Source: an alpha proteobacterium BAL199 (lineage in GTDB: Bacteria; Pseudomonadota; Alphaproteobacteria; Thalassobaculales; Thalassobaculaceae). Taken from it: a stretch of 64,000 nt of DNA. Under the pieces are notes generated by a model. The model was given only the letters and a program-made list of their open reading frames with translations. It was not told the DNA's origin and made no database searches. The DNA is taken from NCBI GenBank assembly GCA_000171835.1, contig ABHC01000001.1:248001-312000 (forward strand), written 5' to 3'. Below are positions 1-9,529 of the stretch, piece after piece (the first letter of the stretch is position 1; each line of letters starts with the position of its first letter). The translations under genes and the position numbers were made by a program.

Positions 1-204
1 GCCCGCCGGGCCGGCGTGCTGGTCGCGCTGATCGTGTTGCCGCTAACTATTCCGGTGCTGATCTTCGGGGTGGCGGCGGTGGAGGCGGGTGGCGCCGGCC
101 TGCCGATCCAGCCGCACCTGACACTGCTGGCGGCGTTGCTGGCGGCCGCGATTCCTCTGGCGCCCCTGGCCGCCGGTGCGGCCTTGCGTCAGGCGGTCGA
201 GTAG
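1..204 (+). CDS. ccmB: CcmB, heme exporter membrane subunit (3' part only)
   Basis: The last 67 codons of the gene enter from the left edge and end in TAG. Two hydrophobic segments are visible, separated by a short Gly/Pro-rich loop, as at the C-terminus of CcmB. In the family, CcmB forms with CcmA the ABC module that uses ATP to release heme-loaded CcmE from CcmC in the inner membrane. Identity rests on this sequence and on ccmC-D-E-F-G-H-I following in the usual order 14 bp downstream. CcmA should lie just outside the window. Confidence 0.85.
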   Translation, partial: ARRAGVLVALIVLPLTIPVLIFGVAAVEAGGAGLPIQPHLTLLAALLAAAIPLAPLAAGAALRQAVE

Positions 205-218
205 GCGATATCCGGATC

Positions 219-938
219 ATGCATCGCTTCGCCAATCCCACCCGGTTCCTGCGGCTCGCCAACGCGCTGCTGCCGTGGCTCGCCGCCGCCGCGGTGCTGC
301 TGCTCGGATCCGGGCTGTGGCTGGGGCTGTTGCGCTCGCCGGCCGACTACCAGCAGGGCGAGACGGTTCGGATCATGTACGTGCACGTGCCGGCTGCCTG
401 GATGGCGATGGCCGGCTACACCACACTGGCGCTGTCCAGTCTGGCATTCCTGGTCTGGAAGCACCCGCTGGCCGACCTTGCCGCCCGTGCGGCATCGCCG
501 ATCGGTGCCAGTTTCACCGCGATCGCGCTGGTCACCGGGGCGTTGTGGGGCCAGCCGATGTGGGGAACATGGTGGGTGTGGGACGCGCGGCTGACCTCGG
601 TTCTGGTGCTGCTCTTCCTGTATCTCGGGCACATGGCGCTGACCAACGCGTTCGACGATCCGGAGCGTGGCGGCCGGGCCGGCGCGGTGCTGGCCCTGGT
701 CGGTGTGGTCAACCTGCCGATCATCAAGTTCTCGGTCGACTGGTGGAACACGCTGCATCAGCCGGCCAGCGTGCTGCGTCTCGGTGGCTCGACCATCGAT
801 CCCGCCATGATGAAGCCGCTGTTCTTGATGGCCGGCGGCTATCTCGCCGTGTTCGGCGTCGCGCTCATCCTGCGCATCCGGGCGCTTTATGCCGAGCGTC
901 GGCTGCGCCAGCTTCGCCTGTCGCTCACCGATGCGTGA
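219..938 (+). CDS. ccmC: CcmC, heme-handling membrane protein
   Basis: 239-residue polytopic membrane protein of normal family length, with about six hydrophobic segments. The tryptophan-rich WWD signature (MWGTWWVWDARLTS) is present near residues 110-123. CcmC binds heme on the periplasmic side and loads it onto CcmE. The ATG at 219 lies just after the ccmB stop and gives a normal N-terminus. It is part of the ccm operon; the gap to ccmD (96 bp) is the only sizeable one and contains a hairpin. Confidence 0.96.
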   Translation: MHRFANPTRFLRLANALLPWLAAAAVLLLGSGLWLGLLRSPADYQQGETVRIMYVHVPAAWMAMAGYTTLALSSLAFLVWKHPLADLAARAASPIGASFTAIALVTGALWGQPMWGTWWVWDARLTSVLVLLFLYLGHMALTNAFDDPERGGRAGAVLALVGVVNLPIIKFSVDWWNTLHQPASVLRLGGSTIDPAMMKPLFLMAGGYLAVFGVALILRIRALYAERRLRQLRLSLTDA

Positions 939-945
939 GGGTGCC

Positions 946-963
946 GCGGGGATGGTTCCCCGC
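946..963 (+). other. Hairpin between ccmC and ccmD
   Basis: GCGGGGA (946-952), a TGGT loop, then TCCCCGC (957-963) form a perfect 7-bp stem 8 bases after the ccmC stop. No T-run follows, so it is more likely an mRNA-stability or partial attenuation element than a factor-independent terminator. Function is inferred only from position. Confidence 0.4.
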
Positions 964-1034
964 CTTGGCTCGACGGGTGGTATCCCTTAGGTTCTACGGG
1001 GGCGGGAACCAGGACGAACGGGAGCGGTCCGGCA

Positions 1035-1229
1035 TTGTCGGAATTTTTCGCGATGGGTGGGTACGCAGGCTTCATCTGGCCATCGTACGCGGTTGCCTTC
1101 GGCGTCATGGCCGGGCTGCTGCTGTGGGCGTGGCGGACCGCACGGCAGGGTGAGGCCGAGGTTGAGCATCTGCGGGCCGTGGGGCTTGACCCGCGCCGCC
1201 GCCAGGACGCCGGGGTGGATGTGCCATGA
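1035..1229 (+). CDS. ccmD: CcmD, small membrane protein
   Basis: 64-residue protein with one N-terminal transmembrane segment (about residues 8-34, [13 protein letters not shown]...) and a charged cytoplasmic tail, typical of CcmD. The family protein helps the CcmABCD complex release holo-CcmE. The start is TTG at 1035 (Leu-Ser-Glu-Phe-Phe); no ATG gives the complete membrane segment with its usual lead-in. The TGA overlaps the ccmE start as ATGA, implying translational coupling. Confidence 0.85.
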   Translation: MSEFFAMGGYAGFIWPSYAVAFGVMAGLLLWAWRTARQGEAEVEHLRAVGLDPRRRQDAGVDVP

Positions 1230-1702
1230 GTCGACGCCCGCACCGGTCCCGCAAGAACCAGCGCCTCGCATTGATCGTCGGAGGCCTTGCGTTCCTGGGA
1301 ATTGCCGCCGCTCTGGTGCTTACCGCGTTCGAGGACAGCGTGGTGTTCTTCTTCAGTCCGACCGATCTGGCCGCCAAGCCGATTGATCCGGAGCGCCGGA
1401 TCCGGATCGGTGGCCTGGTCGAGGAAGGGTCGGTCGCGCGCGGTCCTGGCGACGGAGAGATCCGCTTCCTGGTGACCGATGGCACGACCACATTGCCGGT
1501 ACGCTTCGTCGGCGTGCTGCCCGATTTGTTCCGCGAGGGCCAGGGGGTGGTGGCCCAGGGACGGCTGGCCGGCGCCACCTTTGAGGCCGACGAGGTGCTG
1601 GCCAAGCACGACGAGACCTACATGCCGCCCGAGGTGGCGGATGCGCTGAAGAAACAAGGCCATTGGCAGCCCGAGTCGGCGGCGAAGGGGAAGGGCTCAT
1701 GA
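1226..1702 (+). CDS. ccmE: CcmE, periplasmic heme chaperone
   Basis: 158-residue protein with a basic N-terminus, one membrane anchor (about residues 14-33) and a beta-barrel (OB-fold) periplasmic domain. The heme-attachment motif [10 protein letters not shown] is present, with His128 as the covalent heme ligand and Tyr132 as the conserved axial residue. CcmE carries heme from CcmC to the CcmF/H ligase. The gene overlaps both neighbours by ATGA (1226-1229 with ccmD, 1699-1702 with ccmF). Confidence 0.96.
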   Translation: MSRRPHRSRKNQRLALIVGGLAFLGIAAALVLTAFEDSVVFFFSPTDLAAKPIDPERRIRIGGLVEEGSVARGPGDGEIRFLVTDGTTTLPVRFVGVLPDLFREGQGVVAQGRLAGATFEADEVLAKHDETYMPPEVADALKKQGHWQPESAAKGKGS

Positions 1703-3681
1703 TTGCCGAACTCGGGCATAGGGCGCTGTCAGTCGCGCTGGTCGTCGCCATCCTGCAGTCGACCGTGCCGCTCTGGGGGGCGTCGCGCGACGATACCGGC
1801 CTGATGGCGTTCGCCCGGCCGGCGGCGCTGGTGCAGTTCGGGGCAATCGCCCTGGCGTTCGGCGCCCTGACCCACGCCTATCTGGTCTCCGACTTCTCGT
1901 TGCTGAATGTCGCGACCAACTCGCACTCGACCAAGCCGTTCATCTACAAGCTGGCTGGGGTGTGGGCGAACCATGAAGGCTCGATGCTGCTGTGGGTGCT
2001 GATCCTGGCGCTGTTCGGCGCGGCGGTCGCGGCCTTCGGCGGCAACCTGCCGGATGGCCTGCGGGCGCGCACCCTGGCGGTCCAGGGAATGATCGGGGTC
2101 GGCTTCCTGGCGTTCATGCTGTTCGCCTCGAACCCGTTCGAGCGGCTGTACCCGGCACCGATCGACGGCAACGGCCTGAACCCGCTGCTGCAGGACATCG
2201 GGCTCGCGCTGCATCCGCCGATGCTCTACCTCGGCTATGTCGGCTTCTCGACCACCTTCTCGTTCGCCGTTGCCGCGCTGCTGGAAGGCCGGGTCGATCC
2301 GGCCTGGGCGCGCTGGGTTCGTCCGTGGGCGCTGGCGGCGTGGACTGCGCTGACCGCCGGGATCGCGCTCGGCTCCGGCTGGGCCTACTACGAACTCGGC
2401 TGGGGCGGCTGGTGGTTCTGGGATCCGGTGGAGAACGCCAGCTTCATGCCCTGGCTGGCCGGCACCGCGCTGTTGCATTCGGCGATCGTGGTCGAGAAGC
2501 GCGGTGCGCTGAAAAGCTGGACCATCCTGCTGGCGCTGATTGCGTTTTCGTTCTCCCTGCTGGGCACCTTCCTGGTGCGCTCAGGCGTGTTGAGCAGCGT
2601 GCATGCCTTTGCCGTCGATCCGGAACGCGGGCTGTTTATCCTGCTGCTGCTGGCGATTGCGATTGGCGGCAGCTTCCTGCTGTTCGCGTGGCGCGCACCG
2701 TCGATGGAGGGTGGCGGGATGTTTCGGCCGGTCAGCCGCGAGGGCGCGCTGGTTCTGAACAACCTGCTGATGAGCACGGCGGCGGCGACCGTGCTGATTG
2801 GCACCCTTTATCCTTTGGCGCTGGAGAGTGTCACAGGCGAGAAGGTGTCGGTCGGGGCTCCGTATTTCGAGGCGACCTTCGTGCCGCTGATGATACCGAC
2901 GGTCCTGGCGCTTGGGGTCGGGCCGATGCTGGCCTGGAAGCGTGGTGACCTGACAGGTGCACTCAGCCGGCTGTGGGTCGCGGCCTTGGCTGCGTTCGGG
3001 ATTGGGGCGTCGGTGCTGTATCTGCGGGGAGCGCCGATCGGCGCCGCCCTTGGCCTGGGTCTGGCTGTGTGGCTGGCGGTATCGGTGGTTACCGAATGGA
3101 CCGAACGGGTCCGGCTGTTCCGGGTATCGCTCGGCCAGTCGCTGTCGCGGGCCCTCGGCCTGCCGCGCTCAGCCTACGGGATGAGCCTTGCGCATCTCGG
3201 CCTCGCCGTGTTCATTCTCGGGGCCGTGGGGGAGACGTTCTTCTCGGCGGAGGTCGTGCGGTTCGTCCGCGCCGGCGACGAAATCGCCATTGCCGGCCGG
3301 TCGGTGACGTTCGAGGGGGTGACCAAGCGGTCGGGGCCGAACTACGAAGCGGATGTCGGAACCTTCGTGCTGCCATCCGGGGACCGGCTGGAATCCGAGC
3401 GCCGGTTCTATCCGGCGGAAGGGCAACGCACCACCGAGGCCGGCATCCGCTCGCGTCCTGACGGTGATCTCTACGCCGTGCTGGGCGAGCCTGCGGGCGA
3501 GAAGCGCTGGACGGTCCGGATCTACGTGAAGCCGCTGGTCATGTGGCTGTGGGCCGGTTGCGGGATCATGGTGCTGGGCGGTCTCATATCGCTGGCGGAC
3601 CGCCGGCTGCGGGTTGGTGCGCCTGGACCGCGCCGCGCGAGTTGGCAGCCGGCGCATGCTGGCGTCGCGGACTCGGACTGA
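1699..3681 (+). CDS. ccmF: CcmF, cytochrome c heme lyase subunit
   Basis: 660-residue polytopic membrane protein, usual family length. The WWD heme-handling motif ([15 protein letters not shown]) lies near residues 234-248, followed by a large periplasmic loop at the C-terminal end. CcmF receives heme from CcmE and, with CcmH/CcmI, ligates it to apocytochrome c. The ATG at 1699 overlapping the ccmE stop is preferred over an in-frame codon at 1663 inside ccmE because it gives the family N-terminus MIAELGH. Confidence 0.96.
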   Translation: MIAELGHRALSVALVVAILQSTVPLWGASRDDTGLMAFARPAALVQFGAIALAFGALTHAYLVSDFSLLNVATNSHSTKPFIYKLAGVWANHEGSMLLWVLILALFGAAVAAFGGNLPDGLRARTLAVQGMIGVGFLAFMLFASNPFERLYPAPIDGNGLNPLLQDIGLALHPPMLYLGYVGFSTTFSFAVAALLEGRVDPAWARWVRPWALAAWTALTAGIALGSGWAYYELGWGGWWFWDPVENASFMPWLAGTALLHSAIVVEKRGALKSWTILLALIAFSFSLLGTFLVRSGVLSSVHAFAVDPERGLFILLLLAIAIGGSFLLFAWRAPSMEGGGMFRPVSREGALVLNNLLMSTAAATVLIGTLYPLALESVTGEKVSVGAPYFEATFVPLMIPTVLALGVGPMLAWKRGDLTGALSRLWVAALAAFGIGASVLYLRGAPIGAALGLGLAVWLAVSVVTEWTERVRLFRVSLGQSLSRALGLPRSAYGMSLAHLGLAVFILGAVGETFFSAEVVRFVRAGDEIAIAGRSVTFEGVTKRSGPNYEADVGTFVLPSGDRLESERRFYPAEGQRTTEAGIRSRPDGDLYAVLGEPAGEKRWTVRIYVKPLVMWLWAGCGIMVLGGLISLADRRLRVGAPGPRRASWQPAHAGVADSD

Positions 3682-3686
3682 GGCCG

Positions 3687-4220
3687 ATGCGTCGCCTTCT
3701 CTTCTTGGTGCCGCTTGCGGTGGTGATCGCCCTTGTCGGTGTGCTGGCGTGGCCGATCCTCGAGGGTAGGGACCCGCGGTCTCTGCCTTCCGTGCTGCTT
3801 GATAAGCCGATCCCGCCGTTCGAGCTTCCGGGATTGACCGTCGACAGCAGCGGCCTCAGCGCGGGTGAGTTGGCGGGACGCCCATTGCTGGTCAACGTAT
3901 TCGCGTCGTGGTGCGCGCCGTGCCGACACGAAATTCCGCTGATGGTCCGGTTGGCTTCGGAAGGCGTGCCGATCTACGGCATCGCCTACAAGGATGATCC
4001 CGCTGCCACCCAGGCGTTCCTGGCGCAGCTCGGCGATCCATACCGTGGCATCGGCGTGGACCGTGACGGCCGGATCGCCATCGAATTCGGTGTCTACGGG
4101 GTTCCCGAGACCTATGTGATTGATGCGGCAGGACGGATTCGCCACCGGCACGTCGGCGCAATGACCGAGGACGTAGCGCGGCGCACCCTGCTGCCGCTGC
4201 TCGAGGACTTGGCGCAATGA
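3687..4220 (+). CDS. ccmG: CcmG/DsbE, membrane-anchored thiol:disulfide oxidoreductase
   Basis: 177 residues: one N-terminal signal anchor, then a thioredoxin fold with the active site WCAPC (Cys76, Cys79) and the GVPETYVID cis-proline strand typical of DsbE. It reduces the heme-binding cysteines of apocytochrome c, or resolves a CcmH mixed disulfide, in the periplasm. The start at 3687, five bases after the ccmF stop, gives the anchor directly. Its stop overlaps ccmH by 4 bp. Confidence 0.95.
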   Translation: MRRLLFLVPLAVVIALVGVLAWPILEGRDPRSLPSVLLDKPIPPFELPGLTVDSSGLSAGELAGRPLLVNVFASWCAPCRHEIPLMVRLASEGVPIYGIAYKDDPAATQAFLAQLGDPYRGIGVDRDGRIAIEFGVYGVPETYVIDAAGRIRHRHVGAMTEDVARRTLLPLLEDLAQ

Positions 4221-4711
4221 TCCGGGCGCTGGCACTGGCTCTTGCGCTGTTCGCGGCCGCATCGGCTCTGGCCGTGCAACCGGACGAGATGCTGGACAAT
4301 CCAGCCCTGGAAGCACGGGCGCGGGAGATCAGTGCCGTCGTGCGGTGCCTAGTCTGCCAGAACCAGTCGATCGACGATTCCAACGCCGACCTAGCCCGCG
4401 ACCTGCGCAAGCTGGTGCGCGAACGACTGCAAGCCGGGGATGGAGACCAGCAGGTGCTGGACTTCCTGGTGGCGCGCTACGGCCCGTTCGTCCTGCTGGA
4501 ACCGCCCCGGACCCGCAGCACCTGGCTGCTGTGGTACGGGCCGTTTGCGCTGCTCGGGCTGGGCGTCGTGGGAGTTGCCATCGCTGCGGTGGCTCGCGTG
4601 CGCCGAACCGCTGTGCCGGAGCCGTTGTCTCCGGAAGAGCGGTCGCGTCTGAACGCTCTGCTGTCCGACGATGCCGCTTCGGCCGATGCAACCGGCGAGG
4701 TGGAGCGATGA
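4217..4711 (+). CDS. ccmH: CcmH/CcmL, apocytochrome c thiol reductase
   Basis: 164 residues with a Sec signal peptide, the redox motif RCLVCQNQSIDDS (Cys44, Cys47) in a three-helix domain and a C-terminal transmembrane segment (about residues 100-125). This short single-domain form is the alphaproteobacterial CcmH/CcmL, with the TPR part supplied separately by ccmI. It presents reduced apocytochrome c to CcmF. ATGA overlaps occur with both ccmG and ccmI. Confidence 0.95.
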   Translation: MIRALALALALFAAASALAVQPDEMLDNPALEARAREISAVVRCLVCQNQSIDDSNADLARDLRKLVRERLQAGDGDQQVLDFLVARYGPFVLLEPPRTRSTWLLWYGPFALLGLGVVGVAIAAVARVRRTAVPEPLSPEERSRLNALLSDDAASADATGEVER

Positions 4712-6123
4712 TGCTCTGGCTGATCATCGGCATCCTGCTGGTCGCCGTCGTCCTGGCGCTTTTGGTTCCGTTGGTGCGCAACCAACCGGCCGCGGTCGAT
4801 CGGTCGGAGCATGGATTCGAGGTCCTGCGGGATCAACTGGCCGAGGTCGAGCGCGACCGCGCCTCCGGCCGGCTGGAGCCGGAGTCCGCCGATGCGGCGC
4901 GCCTGGAGATCGAACGCCGCCTGTTGGCCGAGGCCGAAAGCCGCGATGCGGCGACGGAAGGTCTCGGATACTCGGTCGCCGTCGGCCGTCGTCGGCGGAT
5001 GCTTGCCGCAGCGCTTGTGCTGCTGGCAGTACCCGTCGGCAGCACGGCTTTGTATCTTCTGCACGGCCAGCCGGGTTTGCCAGACGCACCGCTGGCGTCG
5101 CGATCCGCCGAGCGCGTTCGGATGGCCGAGGTTGCGGAAAGCCGGCTGGGCCTGACCGAAATGGCCGCCAATCTGGAACGGCGACTGGCCGACCAGCCGG
5201 GCGATGTCGATGGCTGGATGCTGCTCGGTCGGACCCGATTGACCCTGGGCGACGCACCGGGTGCGGTGGACGCGCTGCGACGCGCTACCGTGGTGGGCGG
5301 CGGCGGAGCGCAGGCGTTTGCCCAATTGGGCGAGGCCCTGGTCCGTGCGAACGACGGCGTGGTCGGTCAAGAGGCCAAGGAAGCGTTCTTCCAGGCGATT
5401 GAAAAGATGCCGGGCGAACCGCGGTCTCGGTTCTATCTCGGGTTGGCCAACCGGCAGGCTGGCGATCTGAACGAAGCGTTGAAGTGGTGGATCAGCCTGG
5501 AGGCGGACACTCCGCCAGAGGCACCGTGGCGGTCCATCCTGGCGTCCAGCATCCAGTCCGCAGCCGCTGAAGCCGATGTCGACCTGGCAGCCTTACGTGC
5601 CAAGGTGCGTGGCGACCGACGGGCCGCTCCGGGGCCGAGCACCGAAGACATGGCTGCCGCCCGCGACATGGCGCCGGATGACCGGTTGGTGATGATCCAG
5701 GGCATGGTTGACGGTCTGGCGGCGCGCCTTGAGTCCAATCCGGACGATCTGAATGGCTGGCGGCGGCTCGGGCGTTCCTATCTGGTCCTGAACCGTCGAA
5801 CCGATGCGGTGGAAGCCTACCGGCGCGCCGCCGAACTCGCCGAGGACGACGTGGAGGTGCTGCTTGACTACGCCCACGCGCTGTTCCCGGCAGGCACGTC
5901 GGAACGCGACATGCCGACCGCGTTCGTCAGCGTGATCGACAAGGTTCGACGCTTGGAGCCGGAAAATGCCGAAGGCTTGTTCTTCGGCGGGATGATCGCG
6001 GTGCGACGGGGCGACACTGCCCAGGCCCGCGCGCTTTGGACTCAGCTGGTCGAACGTCTGCCAGGCGACTCCCCAGTCAAGGCAGCGGTTCAGCGCCGGC
6101 TGGACGCCCTGTCGAAAGAGTGA
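4708..6123 (+). CDS. ccmI: CcmI, TPR apocytochrome c chaperone
   Basis: 471 residues. Two membrane segments near residues 2-22 and 100-118 flank a cytoplasmic coiled-coil/leucine-zipper-like loop, followed by a long periplasmic region with tetratricopeptide repeats (ANLERRLADQPGDVDGWMLLGR and similar units). CcmI captures the C-terminal helix of apocytochrome c for the ligation complex. The start chosen is ATG 4708 overlapping the ccmH stop; a second ATG follows directly. It ends the visible ccm operon. Confidence 0.93.
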   Translation: MMLWLIIGILLVAVVLALLVPLVRNQPAAVDRSEHGFEVLRDQLAEVERDRASGRLEPESADAARLEIERRLLAEAESRDAATEGLGYSVAVGRRRRMLAAALVLLAVPVGSTALYLLHGQPGLPDAPLASRSAERVRMAEVAESRLGLTEMAANLERRLADQPGDVDGWMLLGRTRLTLGDAPGAVDALRRATVVGGGGAQAFAQLGEALVRANDGVVGQEAKEAFFQAIEKMPGEPRSRFYLGLANRQAGDLNEALKWWISLEADTPPEAPWRSILASSIQSAAAEADVDLAALRAKVRGDRRAAPGPSTEDMAAARDMAPDDRLVMIQGMVDGLAARLESNPDDLNGWRRLGRSYLVLNRRTDAVEAYRRAAELAEDDVEVLLDYAHALFPAGTSERDMPTAFVSVIDKVRRLEPENAEGLFFGGMIAVRRGDTAQARALWTQLVERLPGDSPVKAAVQRRLDALSKE

Positions 6124-6262
6124 CCTTTCGCAATCGGTCCGTTCCGTCTCGCGTTGAGAATACAGTCGATCCGTTCCGGCAGAAATGCATTGCTGGTCCC
6201 GTTTCGGCGGCTATGCTGCGCGTTACACGATTGTTGCAGCGCATTCCGACACAGGACCGTCG

Positions 6263-7084
6263 ATGGCCGTCGCCCCGTCCGATCCTGCCGCCGCCGCCCC
6301 GGCTGACGGCGTGATGTTATCGGTTACCGATTTGCACAAGCGCTTCGGTAACCTCGAAGTTCTGAAAGGCGTGTCGCTGACCGCCCAGGAGGGCGACGTC
6401 ATCTCGATGATCGGCGCGTCCGGGTCAGGCAAGTCCACCTTTCTGCGCTGCATCAACCTGCTGGAACTCCCGGATTCCGGCGAGGTGCGGGTCGCCGGCG
6501 AACTGATCAACATGGTGCCGTCGCGCATCGGCGGCATGCGGCCGGCGGATACCAAGCAAGTCGATCGTATCAGGTCGCGGCTCGGCATGGTGTTCCAGAG
6601 CTTCAATCTGTGGACCCACATGACGGTGCTGGAGAACGTGATCGAAGCACCGGTCCACGTGCTCGGCGTTCCCAAGCGCGAGGCGATCGAGCGCGCTGAG
6701 GCGTTGCTGGACAAGGTCGGGATCGCCGACAAGCGCGACCAGTACCCGGCACACCTTTCCGGTGGTCAGCAGCAGCGCTGCGCGATTGCCCGCGCGCTGG
6801 CTATGGAACCGCAGGTCATGCTGTTCGACGAGCCGACATCGGCGCTCGATCCAGAACTGGTTGGCGAGGTGCTGCGGGTGATGCGCGATCTCGCCGACGA
6901 GGGCCGGACCATGATCATCGTTACCCACGAAATGCGGTTCGCTCGAGAAGTGTCGAGCGAGATCGTGTTCCTGCATCAGGGACGGATCGAAGAGCAGGGG
7001 CCGCCGAGCCAGGTGTTTGGCGATCCGCGATCCGAACGCTGCCGCCAATTCCTCGCGACCTCGGCACACGAAGTCGCGGGATAG
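6263..7084 (+). CDS. Polar amino-acid ABC transporter ATP-binding protein
   Basis: 273-residue ABC ATPase of the HisP/ArtP/GlnQ family. Walker A GASGSGKST (51-59), the Q-loop (FQSFNLW), the signature LSGGQQQR (165-172), Walker B VMLFDE (185-190) and the His switch are all present. The HisP-like insert SRIGGMRPADTKQVDRI points to the histidine/lysine/arginine/octopine branch. The start at ATG 6263 is preferred over 6185. It heads an operon with the binding protein and two permeases; the substrate is inferred as a basic or polar amino acid. Confidence 0.93.
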   Translation: MAVAPSDPAAAAPADGVMLSVTDLHKRFGNLEVLKGVSLTAQEGDVISMIGASGSGKSTFLRCINLLELPDSGEVRVAGELINMVPSRIGGMRPADTKQVDRIRSRLGMVFQSFNLWTHMTVLENVIEAPVHVLGVPKREAIERAEALLDKVGIADKRDQYPAHLSGGQQQRCAIARALAMEPQVMLFDEPTSALDPELVGEVLRVMRDLADEGRTMIIVTHEMRFAREVSSEIVFLHQGRIEEQGPPSQVFGDPRSERCRQFLATSAHEVAG

Positions 7085-7142
7085 AGGTCCGACGGGACGG
7101 AATGTCCGACGGGGACGAACAAGAGACCAGGAGGGACTTCAC

Positions 7143-8003
7143 GTGAAGAAGACGCTTACCACGCTCGCCGCGGTCGCGGCGATCGCCGTCGCCGGCATTG
7201 CTGCCGACGCGTCGGCCAAGGAATGGGGCAAGGGCTCGAAGATCAAGATCGCTACCGAAGGAGCCTATGCTCCCTGGAACTTCACCGACAGTGCCGGAAA
7301 ACTGGTTGGCTTCGAAGTCGACCTTGCCGCCGACCTGTGCAAGCGGATGGAGGTCGAGTGCGAAGTGATCCAGCAGGCCTGGGAAGGTATCATCCCGGCG
7401 CTGCAGGCCGGCAAGTACGACGTCATCATGGCGGGCATGTCGATCACCGAGAAGCGCATGGAGGTCATCTCGTTCTCGCGCGCCTACGCGGCCACGCCGG
7501 CGGTGTTCGTCGTGACTACGGGTAACAAGTCGGCCGGCTTCAAAACCGCCGTTGATGCCCTGACCCTCGAGGAGATCGATGCGGCCGAGAAGACCGCCCT
7601 CGACGCCGTCGTGAAGGAGTTCAAGGGCAAGACCATCGGCGTGCAGATCTCGACCACGCACGAGAACTTCCTGCGCGAGTACCTCGGCAAGGACGCTACC
7701 ATCAAGACGTACGATACCCAGGAGAACCTGGACCTCGATCTGCAGGCCGGCCGTGTCGACGCAGCGTTGGCGTCGGCCTCCTACTGGGTGCCGCTGCTGG
7801 CCTCGGACAAGGGCAAGGGCATGGTCATGGTCGGCCCGGGCATGACCGGCGGACCGTTCGGTAATGGCGTCGGCGCCGGCATCCGCAAGGAAGACAAGGC
7901 GTTGAACGACATGTTCACCAAGGCGATCAATGCGTCGATCGCCGATGGCACGTCAAAGAAGTTGGCCGTGCAGTGGTTCGGCTTCGACGCTTCGGCGAAG
8001 TAG
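7143..8003 (+). CDS. Amino-acid ABC transporter periplasmic substrate-binding protein
   Basis: 286 residues: cleavable signal peptide (MKKTLTTLAAVAAIAVAG...) and a solute-binding family 3 domain with the family motif GFEVDLAADLCKRM and the AGMSITEKR strand. It delivers a polar amino acid to the permeases. GTG at 7143 is chosen because AGGAGG sits 8 bases upstream and it gives a complete signal peptide; the frame extends further upstream without one. A strong hairpin follows the gene. Confidence 0.94.
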   Translation: MKKTLTTLAAVAAIAVAGIAADASAKEWGKGSKIKIATEGAYAPWNFTDSAGKLVGFEVDLAADLCKRMEVECEVIQQAWEGIIPALQAGKYDVIMAGMSITEKRMEVISFSRAYAATPAVFVVTTGNKSAGFKTAVDALTLEEIDAAEKTALDAVVKEFKGKTIGVQISTTHENFLREYLGKDATIKTYDTQENLDLDLQAGRVDAALASASYWVPLLASDKGKGMVMVGPGMTGGPFGNGVGAGIRKEDKALNDMFTKAINASIADGTSKKLAVQWFGFDASAK

Positions 8004-8019
8004 GCAGATACGCATTGTA

Positions 8020-8056
8020 CGGGGCGGCCGGTGCGATGATCTCGGCCGCCCCGTTT
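8020..8056 (+). terminator. Intra-operon hairpin/attenuator after the binding-protein gene
   Basis: CGGGGCGGCCG (8020-8030) and its exact complement CGGCCGCCCCG (8043-8053) form an 11-bp GC-rich stem with a 12-base loop, followed by TTT. It sits between the binding-protein gene and the first permease, where partial termination or 3'-end protection commonly makes the binding protein more abundant than the permeases. That role is inferred. Confidence 0.65.
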
Positions 8057-8078
8057 CGCGCAAGGGGGCCGTTCGAGC

Positions 8079-8795
8079 ATGTCCGAATGGATTAGCCTGC
8101 TGACCTGGGGCGACGCCGGTTGGGGCGACGAGATGGTCCGCGGCGCGCTGTGGACGCTACTCCTCGCGACCGTGGCGTTCGTGCTGGGCGTGGTGATCGG
8201 TTCTCTCGGCGCCGGCGCCAAGCTGTCCTACCTGCCGCCGCTGCGCTGGCTTGGCCAGGGATACACCACGGTCATCCGGGGCGTGCCGGATCTCCTGGTC
8301 ATCTACCTCCTGTTCTTCGGCGGCAACCAGGCGGTCATGGCGATCGCCCGCTCGCTGTTCGGCTACGACGGCTACATCGAGCTGAACGCCTTCACCATCG
8401 GTGCGATCGCGCTCGGTACCGTCTCGGGTGCCTACTCCACCGAGGTGATCCGCGGTGCTGTGCTGGCGGTGCCGGCCGGCCAGATCGAGGCGGCCCGGGC
8501 CTGCGGGATGAGCGGGTGGCTGCTGTTCCGGCGGATCCTGGTTCCGCAGGTGGCCCGCTATGCGCTGCCCGGCCTCGGCAACGTGTGGCAATTGACGCTC
8601 AAGGATACCTCGCTGATCTCGATCGTCGGACTGGTCGAGATCATGCGCTCGGCATCGATCGCGTCGGGCTCGACCCAGAAACCGTTCGTGTTCTACGTCT
8701 CGGCGGCCTGCCTCTATCTGGTGCTAACGGCGGGCTCCAACCGGGCGTTCGGATTGGCCGAACTGTGGGCCAATCGCGGCGTGCGGAGGGTCTGA
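8079..8795 (+). CDS. Amino-acid ABC transporter permease (HisQ-like)
   Basis: 238 residues, about five membrane segments, BPD_transp_1 domain with the polar amino-acid permease sequence TVIRGVPDLLVIYLLFFGG and the EAA loop (GQIEAARACGMSGWLLF), which docks on the ATPase. It forms the translocation pore as a heterodimer with the next gene, which begins 2 bases after its stop. Confidence 0.93.
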   Translation: MSEWISLLTWGDAGWGDEMVRGALWTLLLATVAFVLGVVIGSLGAGAKLSYLPPLRWLGQGYTTVIRGVPDLLVIYLLFFGGNQAVMAIARSLFGYDGYIELNAFTIGAIALGTVSGAYSTEVIRGAVLAVPAGQIEAARACGMSGWLLFRRILVPQVARYALPGLGNVWQLTLKDTSLISIVGLVEIMRSASIASGSTQKPFVFYVSAACLYLVLTAGSNRAFGLAELWANRGVRRV

Positions 8796-8797
8796 CC

Positions 8798-9529
8798 ATG
8801 CGCTTCGAGCTGTTCGCCGAGTATTTCCCGGCCCTGCTGGCCGGCATTCCGATGACGCTGAAGCTGGCCGGGCTGTCGCTGTTCATCGGCTTCTTCCTGG
8901 CGGTGGTGCTGGCGGTGCTGCGGACCTCGGGAATCCGACCGCTGGAAGCGTTCGTGCGCAGCTATGTCTATGTGTTCCGCGGCACGCCGCTGCTGGTGCA
9001 GATCTTCCTAATCTACTACGGCACCGGCCAGTTCGATTTCATCAAAGAGAGTTTCCTATGGCCGGTGCTGCGCGAGGCGTACTGGTGCGCGATCATCGCG
9101 CTGACCCTGAACACCGGCGCCTACACTTCGGAGATCATCCGGGGCGGCATCGAGTCGGTGCCGTGGGGGCAAGTCGAGGCGGCCAAGGCCTGCGGCATGA
9201 ACGTCTGGCTCCGGTTCCGCCGGGTGGTGTTCCCGCAGGCGATCCGTCAGGCCCTGCCGGGTTATGGCAACGAGATCATCCTGATGGTCAAGTCGACGTC
9301 CCTGGCCAGCACGGTCACCCTGCTGGAGATCACCGGCATCGCCCGCAAGATCGTCAGCCAGACCTACGCGCCGTTGGAACTGTTCATCATGGCCGGCGCG
9401 ATCTACCTGACGATCGTATTCGTCATCACCCGTGCGGTCGACATGCTGGAGAACCGGCTGTCGCCGGACCTGATGGCGCGCCGGCACGTCAAGAATGCGG
9501 CGGAGCGGGACATTGCCAGTGTCCATTGA
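8798..9529 (+). CDS. Amino-acid ABC transporter permease (HisM-like)
   Basis: 243-residue second permease, with FRGTPLLVQIFLIYYG and the EAA loop (GQVEAAKACGMNVWLRF) of the HisM branch. ATG 8798 follows the first permease by 2 bp; the longer upstream frame is antisense-like noise inside the first permease. The 3' end overlaps the GNAT gene start by 11 bp. Confidence 0.93.
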   Translation: MRFELFAEYFPALLAGIPMTLKLAGLSLFIGFFLAVVLAVLRTSGIRPLEAFVRSYVYVFRGTPLLVQIFLIYYGTGQFDFIKESFLWPVLREAYWCAIIALTLNTGAYTSEIIRGGIESVPWGQVEAAKACGMNVWLRFRRVVFPQAIRQALPGYGNEIILMVKSTSLASTVTLLEITGIARKIVSQTYAPLELFIMAGAIYLTIVFVITRAVDMLENRLSPDLMARRHVKNAAERDIASVH